DNA of 64,000 bases, taken from the NCBI GenBank assembly GCA_021432605.1, contig MU271149.1, positions 930,001 through 994,000 on the forward strand. Reading direction: 5' to 3'. The notes under the pieces are model-generated. The model was not told the DNA's origin. It saw only the letters and a program-made list of their open reading frames with translations, and did no database searches. The position numbers and the translations under genes are program-made. This stretch comes from Coniochaeta sp. PMI_546 (lineage: Eukaryota; Ascomycota; Sordariomycetes; Coniochaetales; Coniochaetaceae). Below, piece by piece: positions 1-10,678 of the stretch (positions within the stretch are counted from its first letter, which is position 1; every line of letters begins with the position of its first letter).

Positions 1-1
1 G

Positions 2-1972
2 TCCAGCTTCCTCGAGGAGAAATACGCCCGCCAGACCAAAAACCCGTTCCTCAGGGACGCGGTTGGTCGCGGTTCTCTGAGATACGTCCGTCCAGCCCCC
101 CGGATTACCCAGATCGTCCCGCAGGTACCGAATCCCAAGTTCGTGTCAGAGATGCACAGGACCCAATGGTGGCTGAAAGGCGCCGTGAACGCCTTCAGGC
201 GTCCGGCCCCCAAGCCAACCTCGGAGCTTCGTTATCGCCTACCCGTCCATAGAGTTGCAGCAATCGCTTCGGAATTCGGTCAGACACTGGGACTGGGTCA
301 GCAAGGTTAGGAACCTGCTACCCACTACCTGGATATGCCAGCCGTTTTCCCCAGCCTTCCCGCGAGGGAGCAAGTCACTTCGTACGATCCGGCAACCACA
401 TACCAGAGCACAACGGCGCAGGGAGATTGTTCGGGTACTGGGTTCGACTCCCAACCCCCCCCAAGCCAGCCTCTTGGTACCGGTGTAGTTATTCAGACGA
501 CAGGCCAGCTACCACCCATTCCGGTGCCGCTCTCCAACCAGCAGCAGAACGAGCCCGAACCTGAAGTCAAGCGGACCGTCATGAGAAATCATGCGTCCAA
601 GATATTCCCAGCACCGTATTTACGGCCGTTTGTGCCCCCGGCAGGACTTGTCGCCAACCCGGTGACAACAGCCCCGACCGTCCAGACCTCGGCTTCGGCC
701 CATATTCCGACCAATGTTGGCACCGTCGCGCAGCAACAAGTCACAGTTGCTGCGCCGACTTCTCTTAACCCGGCTGCTGCTCCGACTTCTCTCAACCCGC
801 CCGCTGCTCCGACGAATGCTCCGAAGACTGCCACTCCGACTCCCCTGGCGATCGCGCGTGCCGCGGCGAAAGCCAAGGCCCCAGACTCGGGGAACAAGCC
901 GGTAAAGAAATCGAATTTCGCGAAAGCAGCGGAACAGGCAAAGGCAAAGGCAAAGGCAAAGCCAGCTCCTATGCTCCCCTCAGCGCGGAAGACACCTGCC
1001 CCGAAGGCTGCTGCACCACAACCTCCTGTATCGCAACCTCCGGCACCTCAAGCTCCTGCACGAAGTGCGCTAGTCATGCCTCTGATGACATATCCCGCGC
1101 CGGCAGCTCCGGCACCCCAACCTCCGGCACCAAGTGCCATGGATGTAGATACGCATCCCGTGCCGACGGCTCCCGTGCCTCAACCTCCAGCACCAAGTGC
1201 TATGGATGTGGATACACATCCCGTGCCGGCAGCTCCCGCACCTCAACCTGCCGCACCTCAACCTGCCGCACCTCAACCTCCGGTATCTCAACCTCCGGCA
1301 CCTCAACCTCCTGCACCAAGTGCGCTAGTGTTGCCTCTTGTGACATATCCCGTGCAGACGGCTCCGGCACCTCAACCTCCGGCACCAAATGCCATGGATG
1401 TAGATACACATCCCGTGCCGACGGCTCCTGCGCCTCAACCTGCCGCACCTCAACCTGCTGCACCTCAACCTTCGGCAGCTCAACCTCCGGCATCTCAACC
1501 TCCTGTACCAAGTGCTACGGCTATGGATATACATCCCGTGTCGACGGCTCCTGCACCATCTCAGCAGGAGACCCAAGGTCCTCAGCAGGAGAGCCAAGGT
1601 CGCAAGATACTTAAGGCACGGCCAACGGGAATCATCCCTGATCTAGGGCTGTCCGCTGGAGGCAGCGGGAGCTCGAACGAAATCCGCCCACCAGAGTCCT
1701 TTGTGTTCAAAGCACCGATCAAGGATCTTCAGAAGCTGCCAAAGCCGAAGGTGAAGCCCGAGCCCCTGGGTGTCTATGCAGAACCACCGCAGAACCCGGA
1801 GTTGAGAAAACATATCTTTGGCGACGAGGAACCTCCACTCCCCACTCCGCGCCATCCTCCTCCAAAGCCTGCCTCGTCGGGAAGGAGAATCACTCCGGAG
1901 GTCAGCACCAGCCGCTCCTCCAAATACAGTCATCGGGGGGGCTATGGTTCGAGCCGCGGAAGAGGCAAATAA
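2..1972 (+). CDS. Pro/Ala-rich repeat protein, 5' end outside window
   Basis: This is the 3' part of a gene that begins left of the window. Frame 2 is open from base 2 with strongly C/G-ending codons, so coding clearly enters from the left. A TAG at 308-310 interrupts it, but the same frame resumes. A small intron at 297-341 (GTCAGC donor, CAG acceptor, 45 nt) removes the TAG and keeps the frame, giving exons 2-296 and 342-1972 (at least 641 residues). If that intron is not real, the next ATG is at 335. The middle is low complexity: Ala/Lys-rich, then about 160 residues of PQPPAPxA units carrying AMDVDTHPVP four times in varied form, then a basic tail ending in RGGYGSSRGRGK. I recognise no catalytic domain. 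The composition suggests a disordered, possibly nuclear or RNA-associated protein, which is inference. The gene is convergent with atg14. Confidence 0.6.
1066..1560 (+). repeat. In-frame coding minisatellite
   Basis: Imperfect repeats lie inside the first gene. The segment encoding AMDVDTHPVP starts near 1139, 1202 and 1394, with a diverged copy (AMDIHPVS) near 1523. Copies of a SALVxPLxTYP block lie near 1066 and 1320, so there is a longer period of about 255 bases. Spacers are strings of CCTCAACCT-like triplets coding PQP/AAPQP. All units keep the reading frame, so copy number can change without breaking the protein. Confidence 0.8.
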
Positions 1973-2088
1973 GTGGCCTGAGCGGTCCCGTGAGAGAGCT
2001 ACACACGACCTATCATAGGTGAAAACCTCGGGCTTCGGTCCGGACCATGAGACACTCAAAGGTATGCATACCCCATAATCTATCTCGT

Positions 2089-3584
2089 CTAACCCCGGTT
2101 CTTCACCTTTGTCCACCCACTCATCCCAGCCGTCCGATTTGGCCCCTCACCCACATCCCCATCACCGGCCCGAGCCTCGTCTCCATCAATCTTCTCCCAC
2201 TCCAGCATCGGCGCCTCGTTCGAGAGCTTCTTCTTGAGTCTGTCGGCCAACTTTATTGGTGCCGGCAGCTTGAAGTTGCGGACATACTCGATTCCCTCTG
2301 CACCCCCGAGGAACGAGTGTGTCGTGCCATGAGACCATCGACCTATCTGTGGTTTGGCTCTTTGCGCATCGTCATCTCTTGGACTGTCGACGGGGTTCGG
2401 AAAGGTTGGCTCAACGGCCTTGCGGTGCAGCTGGTCACCTATCAAGAGGCGCCACAAGTTCTGCCCAATGTTACACACCTCTTCGTACGAATTCCTGTCG
2501 CCAATGCTAACTCCTTGTGTGCTGCAGGCCCAAGCAATATCATATGCCAGCAGTGTGACACCCTCGAGAAAGAGGCTGTACGATGACGGATCTTCTTTTA
2601 ACAGCATTGGGAGAGGCTTGTCGACGAACAGCGGTCGCGGCCGAGGGACGTGGGGGTTATTGCCTTCGCTCCTGGAGTCTGTGGCTTGCTGCGGCAATGC
2701 TGAACCCGGGAAAAAAATGTCACCATGTCTGTATGACGAAGCGAGAGAGAAGATTGTCGGCCTCGGATAGTCACGATGAGGGAGAGTGACTTCCGCAGGC
2801 AACCGAATCGCGAGATAATGCGATGCCAGCATGAGAATGTGCGCGATATGGGCGAGAGATGTCGAGATTACTTCCGGAGACAAGTCTTGTTCGATTATCG
2901 TCAGCTTCGCGGTCTTCTCGGTCCTGCTTTTCTCCTTCTTTTTTTTTTGGGAGTTCAGATCATGGCAAGAGACATCGACTCACTGTTAAGGGCATGAAGA
3001 TCGATGATCTCGACGCCACCGATTTCGAACCGTTTTTGGTTTCCTTTGCGGATTTGGCGCAAACCATACAGCCGAGCAGCCTCTTCACAGAGAAAGGCTC
3101 GCGTCGCCGCCATTGCGTCTGCACTTCGGTTCCACTTGTACTTTGACATTTGCATGGACCGCTCGATGTCTTCGATCTGCCTGGTTCTTCGCGCTGCTAT
3201 TCCTTCCGACACCGCTGCGAGATCCGACCTTCTGCGAGATATACCGTTCTTTCGACGCAGGATCTCTTTCCGGGCAGCATCCACCTCGGCTTTCAGCTTG
3301 TCAGCTTGGGCTATTATCTGGTTGGTCCTATCGACGGCCGCCGCTTGCTCCGACTTCCAGTTGGCGGCACGAACATTATTTGATGAGGCAGACCGCTCAT
3401 TGTCGTCTTGGGCGGATGATATGAGCGCGTTGACTTGCTGTTCCAGTCTATCATTCTGGATCAGCGACGCTGCATTTTGGACGCGACCTTCGTACAGCCG
3501 GTTCCGAGCATCTACCACGCAGAGGAACGGCAGCTTTTGTCCATTATGCGCTCGATGGCAGATGTCACAATGTATTCTGTCCAT
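2089..3584 (-). CDS. atg14: Atg14-like autophagy protein (PI3K complex I subunit)
   Basis: Atg14 is the subunit that directs the Vps34-Vps15-Atg6 phosphatidylinositol 3-kinase to the autophagosome assembly site. There are two exons: 3584-2984 and 2885-2089, giving 465 residues. The 98-nt intron 2983-2886 has a GTGAGT donor, a GCTGAC branch and an AAG acceptor; splicing restores DLHALNN-LSPEV, as in fungal homologues. The N-terminus has the family's CDIC zinc-type pair followed by KLPFLCVVDARNRLYEG. Residues of about 60-190 are a charged coiled coil, and the second exon holds the conserved SLAHIAHIL...HYLAIRLPAEV block. I chose the start at 3584 because it lies five codons before the CDIC motif; an in-frame ATG at 3743 would add a low-complexity leader from CT-rich DNA. 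It is convergent with the upstream gene and divergent from the 4925 gene. Assignment to the Atg14/UVRAG family is firm; Atg14 rather than Vps38 is inferred from the N-terminal cysteines. Confidence 0.85.
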
Positions 3585-3591
3585 CTTGCAT
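3565..3591 (-). promoter_or_regulatory. uORF overlapping the atg14 start codon
   Basis: An ATG 7 nt upstream of the atg14 ATG, in another frame, opens an 8-codon reading frame (MQDGQNTL, then TGA) that runs across the main start. Its context is weak (C at -3) while the main ATG has A at -3, so leaky scanning or reinitiation is plausible. The reading is direct; the regulatory effect is inference. Confidence 0.5.
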
Positions 3592-4924
3592 GGGAGAGAG
3601 ATCGAGAGACAGAGACAGAGCTCTGAGAAAGAGAGAGAGCGATATGTGGTTTGTCGAGCCGATTTTGAGAGGATCGGTTCGTCAATGTGGTTGGTGACTG
3701 TAAGTCCTTGGTCAGCTCCTTCCTCAACCTGGGAGTCTGCCAACAGAACTATTGAGAGGCAGTCACATCTCCAAAGAAGGGAAGCAGCAACCAGACTGTT
3801 TTCCAGTTGTTTCCCTTCAGTTTTGGTTTCTTTTTGGGCAAAGAAACCTCTAATGTCGGATGCGCATGCAGAAAAGCGAAATGGGCAAGCTTTCAGATGA
3901 CATTCACGTCACACATCGGAAACGTCCAGCTGCGAGTCACCTACTTTATCTTATCGAAGGGAGAGCTGCCTGCATGACACATCCCTGTCCACCATCTGAC
4001 CCCTGCAACTCGTTTCTGGGGATCCACAAATAACACTGTCTTGTGGTGGACGCACCTTCCAATTATATCACGAGTTGTCCATAGCTGGCTTCACTTAGGC
4101 CTCGTCGACAGCTCAGCATCGCATGGCATCGTGTTGCGCGGGGAAGAGGACTGGAGGCTACAAATATCAGGCCGAAATCCATTCTCAGAAGAAGACGAAG
4201 AGGACGAGGATTGGGCATCAAGATCAATCCATTGACTTTGGGGCAGAAGTCATTCCATCATCACCTTAGATTTTTAGGATCCTCAACCTCAGGTCCTACG
4301 ATACATTTCTCGACAAATCAACACCTCAATCCATTCCCGGTTCGTGGTTCGTCGCAGATACTCAACTGAACTCCGGTCAGATCTACATTAACCTACCTTA
4401 CATCAAGATCGAGTTCTCGCCGTTTGGGCAAACGGCTTTAGCAACTGGTCTCAACTTCACTTTCACACCTCCACACCTTCACGACCTTGTCGTTGCTATT
4501 GTGACCGATCGCACCTTCCTGTGTTCTGATCGCTCATTTTAAGATTCACGAGCACCTTGTTGTTTTGGGCAAAATAACGACCACCCTCATCACAAACTGA
4601 CACACAACCAAATATCTGTTGTCTTCGGGTGTGGTGCTTTCAATCTTCAGTTTCGCAGTCCGTCATTGTCTCTAGCAGAACGACATATCCAAATCACATT
4701 TCTTGTCGTTGGAGCAAAACGGCTAGCTGGAACACAACACTCCATCCACATCGCGCTTGCCTTCTGGGAAACAGGAGTCGCGCGGTAACCAAAAGCAAAA
4801 ATAAATACCTCCAGACAAAAAAAACACGCCGGTTCCTCGAAGAACCAGGGCAGAGAACAAGAGGGTTCCCAAGAAGGAACCAGGAATAGGAAAACAGGAC
4901 GACAAGGGACATATCTGGAAGGCG
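3592..4924. promoter_or_regulatory. Divergent intergenic region atg14 / 4925 gene
   Basis: This is about 1.3 kb between two diverging genes. On the atg14 side there is a GA/CT-rich leader at 3592-3645. On the other side a long run of short, CA-rich sequence with many stops precedes the 4925 start, consistent with a long 5' leader. No ORF with coding-like codon use is seen. Confidence 0.5.
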
Positions 4925-5600
4925 ATGGCATCGGGCTCACCGCAGCAACTTTCCACGGCCAACGAGGACGGCCAGCTCCAATCTCAAGATCGGCCTGAAT
5001 CGCCAACAGTCCCTCAACAACGCTCGCAAGCACCTCAGCTAGACACCGCTGAGAACAATAACCACGACTTGATGGCTGTCGATACTATCACTCAACAACA
5101 GCCAGCACGTCCCACTCAGGTCAAGACCCCAGAACCCAAGACGTCGAATGATCGCATGAACGGTCTCAAGGACAATACTGCCACATCTCCCAGCACCCCA
5201 GGGCATCTGGCACCTTTCGACTGGGACGAGTTTGAGGGTCGCTACGAGCAAGCACTCGCTGAAGCCAACAACCAAGAAAAAGAGCTTCTCGAAGAGTTTG
5301 ACCGACTCGTCAAGGTACATCTCAACAGTTTCAACACCGACCTACCACCTACTGACTGCATCATAGTACTTCAACGTTTGGGCATCCGCAGCATCTGTTC
5401 ACGATAACGAACGCGGAGCCAAGCGATTGCAGACTCGCGAGCGATACGTCAAGATTGCCGAACAGAGCCTGGTGCAGAAGAAAAAGCATTGTGAGTCCAT
5501 CCCCATCAATGTGCCATGCATGCATGGAGACTAACTATTCGAAGTAACCGAAGTTGTCCGCGCTTTCCAAAGCGCCCTAGCCCTCCTCAGCCAGAACTAG
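4925..5600 (+). CDS. Small conserved fungal protein, unknown function
   Basis: Three exons: 4925-5314, 5367-5490 and 5545-5600, for 189 residues. Both introns (52 and 54 nt) have clean GT-AG borders and branch sites (ACTGACTG, ACTAACT). The N-terminal 95 residues are Gln/Pro/Ser-rich and look disordered. The C-terminal half is well ordered and helical: PFDWDEFEGRYEQAL, then KELLEEFDRLVK joined across intron 1 to YFNVWASAASVHDNERGAKR, ending in RAFQSALALLSQN. Conserved-looking sequence crosses both splice junctions, which supports the model. I do not recognise a named family. The helical, charged C-terminus suggests a subunit or adaptor role, which is inference only. Confidence 0.75.
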
Positions 5601-6024
5601 GCTCTGAGGAGGACACTGCTGGTTGATGAGATCCGATCGAAGAAGAGACACAGGACCATCACCACTTATCAAACAACAACAGGAACAAGAACAGCCAAGG
5701 GCTCTATTATCTTCAATCCGCACCAGTTTCTGCTGCTCTCACTATCTCTTCTCTGTCATCACTGGACACTCGGAGCAGCACACGAGATCACAATCACCAC
5801 AACCATTTGTTGGCCGCAATAACCGACAACGACCTCACATATCTCAACCACATCCCCTGAACCTCTTCGGTACGAAGTTTACAACCGTTGAGCGCAAGAC
5901 AAGCATCATCATCAATCTAGATCTTGATCTTGAAAGAGTGGTCTCCACGTGACCCTGCGGCATCAGCGCGAAGCGAAAATCGTGCCCCCATCTCAGCGTC
6001 ATTGACATCATTTCCACAACAACA
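5601..6024. other. Intergenic, no gene seen
   Basis: This holds the 3' end of the 4925 gene and the leader of the 6025 gene. The sequence is CA-rich with no coding-like frame. A CACGTG hexamer lies near 5946, but nothing shows that it is used. Confidence 0.4.
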
Positions 6025-6686
6025 ATGGCAAGCACCGCACTCCGGGCGCCTGTAATCAGCCAGGTTTGTATTTCCTTCAATCGTTTCCCAGCCATTCTCT
6101 AACATCTTGCCAGGCAGAGCTTGAATCTTTCCATGAGGCGCATTTTGGCCATGTCGGCGTCCAGCACTTTTCCACCAATTTCCTACCAGCACATGGCTCT
6201 CAGCATATCGAGCAAGTCCATCCCTTCCATCAAGATGAGATCTACGAAGACGAAGAGCAGGACGATGATGGATTGGGCTACTATGAGGACGGCGTGAAGC
6301 GCACCCTCACGGACGAGCAGATTGCCATGTTCAGACATTCCGAACTCGAAGCCTTGCGCCGCTCACAAGAATCAGCAGGCTTCAAGCCTACGACATCAAG
6401 CCCACGTGCGACTACGAAGATATCGCCACATGCCACCGAGGCCCTCGAGCCTGGTGAAGTTCGTCTCGAGGACAATTTCGAGTCCGAGACTGTCAAGGCA
6501 GGAGGCAAGAAGAGAAAGCGCAAACGGACCAAGACACGGGTTGAGCCAGAAAAACCGGATCTACGAAAACGGACATGGGACGTGGTGGACACTGGCTTAG
6601 CAAGCCTCGACTATGGCGACGAAGCTCAAGAGTCCAGCGCAACCCCCCAGCTGGCTCAACGACGCCAAATATCCTACGATGATTGA
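6025..6686 (+). CDS. DUF3807-like basic protein
   Basis: Two exons: 6025-6063 (13 codons) and 6114-6686, for 203 residues. The 50-nt intron has a GTTTGT donor, a TCTAACAT branch and a CCAG acceptor. The mature N-terminus reads MASTALRAPVISQ-AELESFHEAHFG. An acidic stretch near residues 55-70 precedes YYEDGVKRTLTDEQIAMFRHSE, the most conserved-looking block. A strongly basic KKRKRKRTKTR cluster around residue 155 looks like a nuclear localisation signal. The end is RRQISYDD. The pattern resembles the fungal DUF3807 family, a family of unknown function; I make that link from memory of the motif. Nuclear location is inference. Confidence 0.7.
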
Positions 6687-8230
6687 GCCCCTCGACCTTC
6701 CATATCATCTCATATGTCGAGGGTGCCTGGCGTCTGCTACATCTTCTACGACATGCTCACTTCCCCGTGTCTTGGTCCGTTGGTTGTATACGCTTGCTTA
6801 TGGAGCTTGGGCAATGTAAGTACCCCCTCACCATTCTTCCCTCCCCATCTCATGATGAGAACAATCGTATCGTCATCCTTAGGCGGAATTCCCTCGACGC
6901 GACTCTCTCAGTGCCGGCTTTCCGGTGTCTGTCGTGTCCCAACGGGAACATGTCGAACACATAATCTTCTCTCTGAATGATCATCTTCGCTGCAACACAT
7001 CATCCACATATGCTTTGAGCTTGAGGCTAATCAGACTTTAGGCCAAGACTCCAGGCCGTTTTCCAAGGCCAGGCAGCCCCAAAAAGGGTCTGGCCAGACA
7101 GGAGATCAGGGACAACTCTGCTAAGAGCTGATCTTCTGTCATAAAAAAAAAAAAAAATTTAAAAAAAAAAAAAAAATAACCTTGGCACCCCCCACAAAAG
7201 CCAACAAAAAGGTGGGGGAAAAACGAGGGTACGCCCCCCAAAAACCCACAGAGAAGGGGGGCTCGGGGACGAGAAGGGGAAGTAGGGAGGATAGGGCTGC
7301 ATGCAGTGGGAGGACGGGGGCTAGATAGCGGGAGTAGATAGTCTTGGGGGCGTGTATGATAGGCGGTCGTTGGCATTTTGGGTGCTGCTTACTCTTCACA
7401 GAAAAATCCTTAATGGCCCTTCGGGGCTGGTAAGTCAGCTCCTCCCCTTGCATTCTTGGACGGGTACTAACTTGCCTACAAATGACGCAGGGCCACTGGG
7501 CACATGTGAGTGGAGTGGAGGAGGGTAGACAGAAAAGACAAGGACTTGGTGATGATGAGAATTCGAAGATGGGCAGGCAAGGGGACATGGCGAGCGGAGA
7601 GAAGAGTTCGGGGAGGAAGCCACGAAGTGTTATCTGGGGAGGACACCTGGATGGGCTCCTCTGCTAGACAGAGCTGAGTGTGGTGGACATGGAAGGCATT
7701 GGCACCTTGAGTGCTCTCTTGGGAACACAAGAGTTGAATGTGGGAAGGAGAGGCAGGATGAGCTCGTCAGCATTGCCGACATGAGCATGAAGGGTTTCAG
7801 AGAGTGGCGCCTTGAGTGATCTCCTGGCAGGGTGGGAGTGGGATAGGGAAGGTGTCTCAGTTAAGGCTTGGATTCACAGAGCAAAACGGACGAGTTCGCT
7901 TTAGAGTGTGCGATGGAGGGGAGGCTGTGTTTGAGAGATACACCTGTGGCTAGGGCTAGTAGGAATTGGAGATGTTCTTGGACTTCATCTCTACCACTGC
8001 AAATTGCGATTGTCTGACGTGATGGGTGATCGCTTAAGTGCTAACTACCGGTCAACATGATACCCTGTGCAATCTAACCTTGGAATCCGTTCATCGTGTA
8101 AGCCAGCCATTCATTCATTCATTCGGGTCATCGACTCGGCATTGCGATCCGTCCGTTCTCTAACAGTCCGTCCTTCTCCCAAACCGAGATCCCTAATGAG
8201 ACTCAAGACAATCAGACCAATTCATCTAAT
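6687..8230. other. 1.5-kb intergenic region with A-tracts and G-rich DNA
   Basis: This lies between the 3' ends of the DUF3807-like gene (plus) and the AAA+ ATPase gene (minus). No frame has coding-like codon use. It contains two homopolymer A runs (7143-7157 and 7161-7176) separated by TTT, then C-runs and G-runs to about 7330. The rest is unremarkable and could include 3' UTRs or a non-coding transcript. Confidence 0.4.
7143..7176. repeat. Twin poly(A) tracts A15-TTT-A16
   Basis: Direct reading shows 15 A, three T, then 16 A. Such rigid A-tracts exclude nucleosomes and are slippage-prone. The reverse complement would be a T-rich stretch followed by no recognisable gene. Confidence 0.9.
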
Positions 8231-10678
8231 CTAGTCCCCGATGAAGGACGATCCGCTCGAGCTACTAGCCCCATCGTCGTCCTCGTCCTCGTCGTCGTCC
8301 CACCCACGCCTCTTCCTCAGAAACTCCTTGAACCCCTTGCTCATCTTGGCCACGGCCTTGAGATGCTTGTCCGTCACCGTGACCGTCTCGACGCCGTCCT
8401 CGAGCGCCTCCGTCTCGGCCAGGGCGACGGCAGTCTGCAGGCCGTTCCTGATCTCCCTCCCGTTCCAGCGCAGGTCCCTGATCTCGTCGCTCTCGTAGGC
8501 GTACTGCCTCGCGGACTGGGGCACGAAGCACTTGCCGCCGCTGTCGCGCTCGAGGCGCTCAAAGTTGTTCATCCACACGCGCATGCGGTCGTCGTCCGAC
8601 AGCTTCTTGTAGTGCAGGGCCACGTGGATGCGGCTCGTGAAGGCCGAGTCGAAGGCCGCCACCCGGTTGGTGGTCAGGAAGAGCACGCCCTTGTAGTACT
8701 CGAGGGCGCGCAGGAAGATGCTCACCAGCCCGTTGCGGTGCAGGTCCTTGGTCCGGCGCTCCTCGAGGTAGACGTCCGCCTCGTCCAGGAGCACGAGGGC
8801 GCCCCACCGCTCGCCCAGCTGGAGGAAGTAGTTGAGGTTGCGCTCCACTGAGCTGGCCGACATGCTGGTGCTGATGTCGCCCGAGGTCAGCGACAGGAGG
8901 GGCCGGTGCGTCAGCTCGGCCACGCACTCGGCCGTGCACGTCTTGCCCACCCCGGGGGAGCCGTGGAGCAGGAAGATGCGCCCTTCGCCCTTGTTCTTGA
9001 CGAAGTCGTTGGGCCACGGGCTCACCTTGCCGTCGGACGAGGCGAACTTGCCAATGAGCGACTTGACGGTGAGCTTGATGTCGTCGTCGAGCACGAGGTA
9101 CTTGAACGCCTCGCGGTCGGGCTTGACCTCCTTCAGGTCCTCGACCTTGAGCATCGCCCAGCGCCGCTCCGCCAGGATGAAGGCGGGGATCGTGTCGGCC
9201 AACACCGTGAAGAACAGGTCGTTCTCCGGCGGGGTGTCCTCGTTGGGGTCCAGGTCCTCGAACCCGGCGAACGGGCTCTCGGTCTCCTTGACCCCTTCCT
9301 TCGCGCAAGCCGCGCACGGACAGCGGCTGCGGAACTGCGGCAGCTGGTCCTTGGGCGGGATCGGGTTGGGTGGCGGGCTCTGCCCGCGCCTCGGGATCGG
9401 CGGCGGGGGCATCCGTCCGCGGTTGCCGTTGTGCTCGCGGAACTTGTCGTACCCGTCGCAGTCGACGATGACCCTCCCGTTGAGGTTGCCGGTGGGGCAC
9501 CCGTCTCTCGCGACCATGGCACCGTCGTACTCCTTGTAAGCGGGCCGCTTGCACAGCTCCCAGTACACCTTGCCCAAGCGCACCTGCCTCTCGGCGTTCG
9601 CCTTGGCCCCGCCGGGGAAGAATCTGGCGGGGATGACGGGGAGGGTGTGGATGGCTTGCTCTCCGTTGAAGGGGTAGATGTAGAAGCTCTCCATCAGCCT
9701 CTGCACCTTGCCGTCGACGTACTCGACGTTCCAGCAATCGACCACGTAGGCCGCGCGGGTCTGGGTGGCGGCACTGGCGGCTCCGCGTCCGGCGTGGCCG
9801 GTGCTCACGCGGGACACGACGAAGGGCGTCCAGTGGCCGTCCAGCTTGCGGTAGATGACCTCGCCGGGCCTCATGACCATCCAGAAGTTCTCGAAGGTGA
9901 CCATCGGGGAGGCCGCGTGCCAGCGGGCTTCCTCGGCGGACATGGCTTCGCCGAGGGTATCCTTCAGGAAACCGAGGAGGATGTCGATGTGCTTGGCTGT
10001 GTTGTCCCGAGTCTCGCTGTCGTGGGTGATCGGCTGGTTCACTTTGTAGAGTTCCAGCTCCTTGGCATGATGGACCAAGACTCGGTAGGGGGCCTCGACG
10101 GTGACTCTGTCGCCGAGGAAGTCCACGCCTGGGTAGTAGTTCACAACGGCATTCAGGGCGTTACGCAGATACTTGGAGTGGATCACCATCTCGGTCGTCT
10201 CGACCTTGGTGACCGTCACCTCTTCCTTGATCTCGACGTCGGAGTCGGAGCTGTACCCGTTGTACGCATAGCGGTTTGGTGGAGGGTAGCGGCGGCGCCT
10301 TGGAGTGGTGGCCGAGACTTTGGTCACGATCTCGAGGACGGGGGCCTTCTTCTTGGAAGAGGTGGAGATGGACGCATCGTCGGCGTCGAGGGTGATGTCC
10401 AGCGGCTTGGAGCTCTTGCGAGAGTCCATCAGCCGGCCATCGATGCCACGGTAATGCACAACGTAGAGGATGTCAGGCACCGCATCGTCGGACAGGTCGC
10501 CTTCCTTAGCGGATTTGTCGTGGATGACAATCTCTTTGGCCGACAACTTGCCGCTGGGGCCGACTTCTTCGAAGCTGGCCGTGGACGCGGAGTCGTCGTC
10601 CGGCTGGGCAGTGTTAGTGGGATGGGGGACCGTGGTGATGTCGAGGATATGACTTACAAACTTGGCTGAGCCCGTCAT
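8231..10678 (-). CDS. AAA+ ATPase with DUF7025-type N-terminal domain
   Basis: A single exon of 815 residues. The open frame extends to an ATG at 10822, but the start at 10678 (MTGSAKF) is preferred because the sequence above it has UTR-like composition. An N-terminal region with Ser/Asp-rich linkers is followed by the block VVDCWNVEYVDGKVQRLMES and FYIYPFNGEQ, typical of the DUF7025 domain that precedes AAA modules in many Pezizomycotina proteins. A CPCAAC cysteine motif follows. The ATPase core shows Walker A (GSPGVGKT), Walker B (ALVLLDEADV), a TTNR sensor and an arginine-finger-like SRIHV. The C-terminus is acidic and Ser-rich. These proteins resemble BCS1/spastin-like AAA remodellers, but substrates are unknown. 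GC3 is very high in the C-terminal half, creating long antisense open frames. Confidence 0.85.
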   Translation of the reverse strand: MTGSAKFVSHILDITTVPHPTNTAQPDDDSASTASFEEVGPSGKLSAKEIVIHDKSAKEGDLSDDAVPDILYVVHYRGIDGRLMDSRKSSKPLDITLDADDASISTSSKKKAPVLEIVTKVSATTPRRRRYPPPNRYAYNGYSSDSDVEIKEEVTVTKVETTEMVIHSKYLRNALNAVVNYYPGVDFLGDRVTVEAPYRVLVHHAKELELYKVNQPITHDSETRDNTAKHIDILLGFLKDTLGEAMSAEEARWHAASPMVTFENFWMVMRPGEVIYRKLDGHWTPFVVSRVSTGHAGRGAASAATQTRAAYVVDCWNVEYVDGKVQRLMESFYIYPFNGEQAIHTLPVIPARFFPGGAKANAERQVRLGKVYWELCKRPAYKEYDGAMVARDGCPTGNLNGRVIVDCDGYDKFREHNGNRGRMPPPPIPRRGQSPPPNPIPPKDQLPQFRSRCPCAACAKEGVKETESPFAGFEDLDPNEDTPPENDLFFTVLADTIPAFILAERRWAMLKVEDLKEVKPDREAFKYLVLDDDIKLTVKSLIGKFASSDGKVSPWPNDFVKNKGEGRIFLLHGSPGVGKTCTAECVAELTHRPLLSLTSGDISTSMSASSVERNLNYFLQLGERWGALVLLDEADVYLEERRTKDLHRNGLVSIFLRALEYYKGVLFLTTNRVAAFDSAFTSRIHVALHYKKLSDDDRMRVWMNNFERLERDSGGKCFVPQSARQYAYESDEIRDLRWNGREIRNGLQTAVALAETEALEDGVETVTVTDKHLKAVAKMSKGFKEFLRKRRGWDDDEDEDDDGASSSSGSSFIGD

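Noticed and set aside
420-460. GGTTCGACTCCC, a T-arm-like sequence
   Set aside because: No acceptor, D or anticodon arms around it; it lies in the coding frame of the first gene.
8559-9737. 392-codon frame, Arg/Gly/Ala-rich, on the minus strand
   Set aside because: Out-of-frame translation of the AAA+ ATPase gene.
8906-10669. 587-codon open frame on the plus strand across the AAA+ ATPase gene
   Set aside because: Shadow of the real gene caused by high GC3; no motif, while the minus-strand product has complete Walker motifs.
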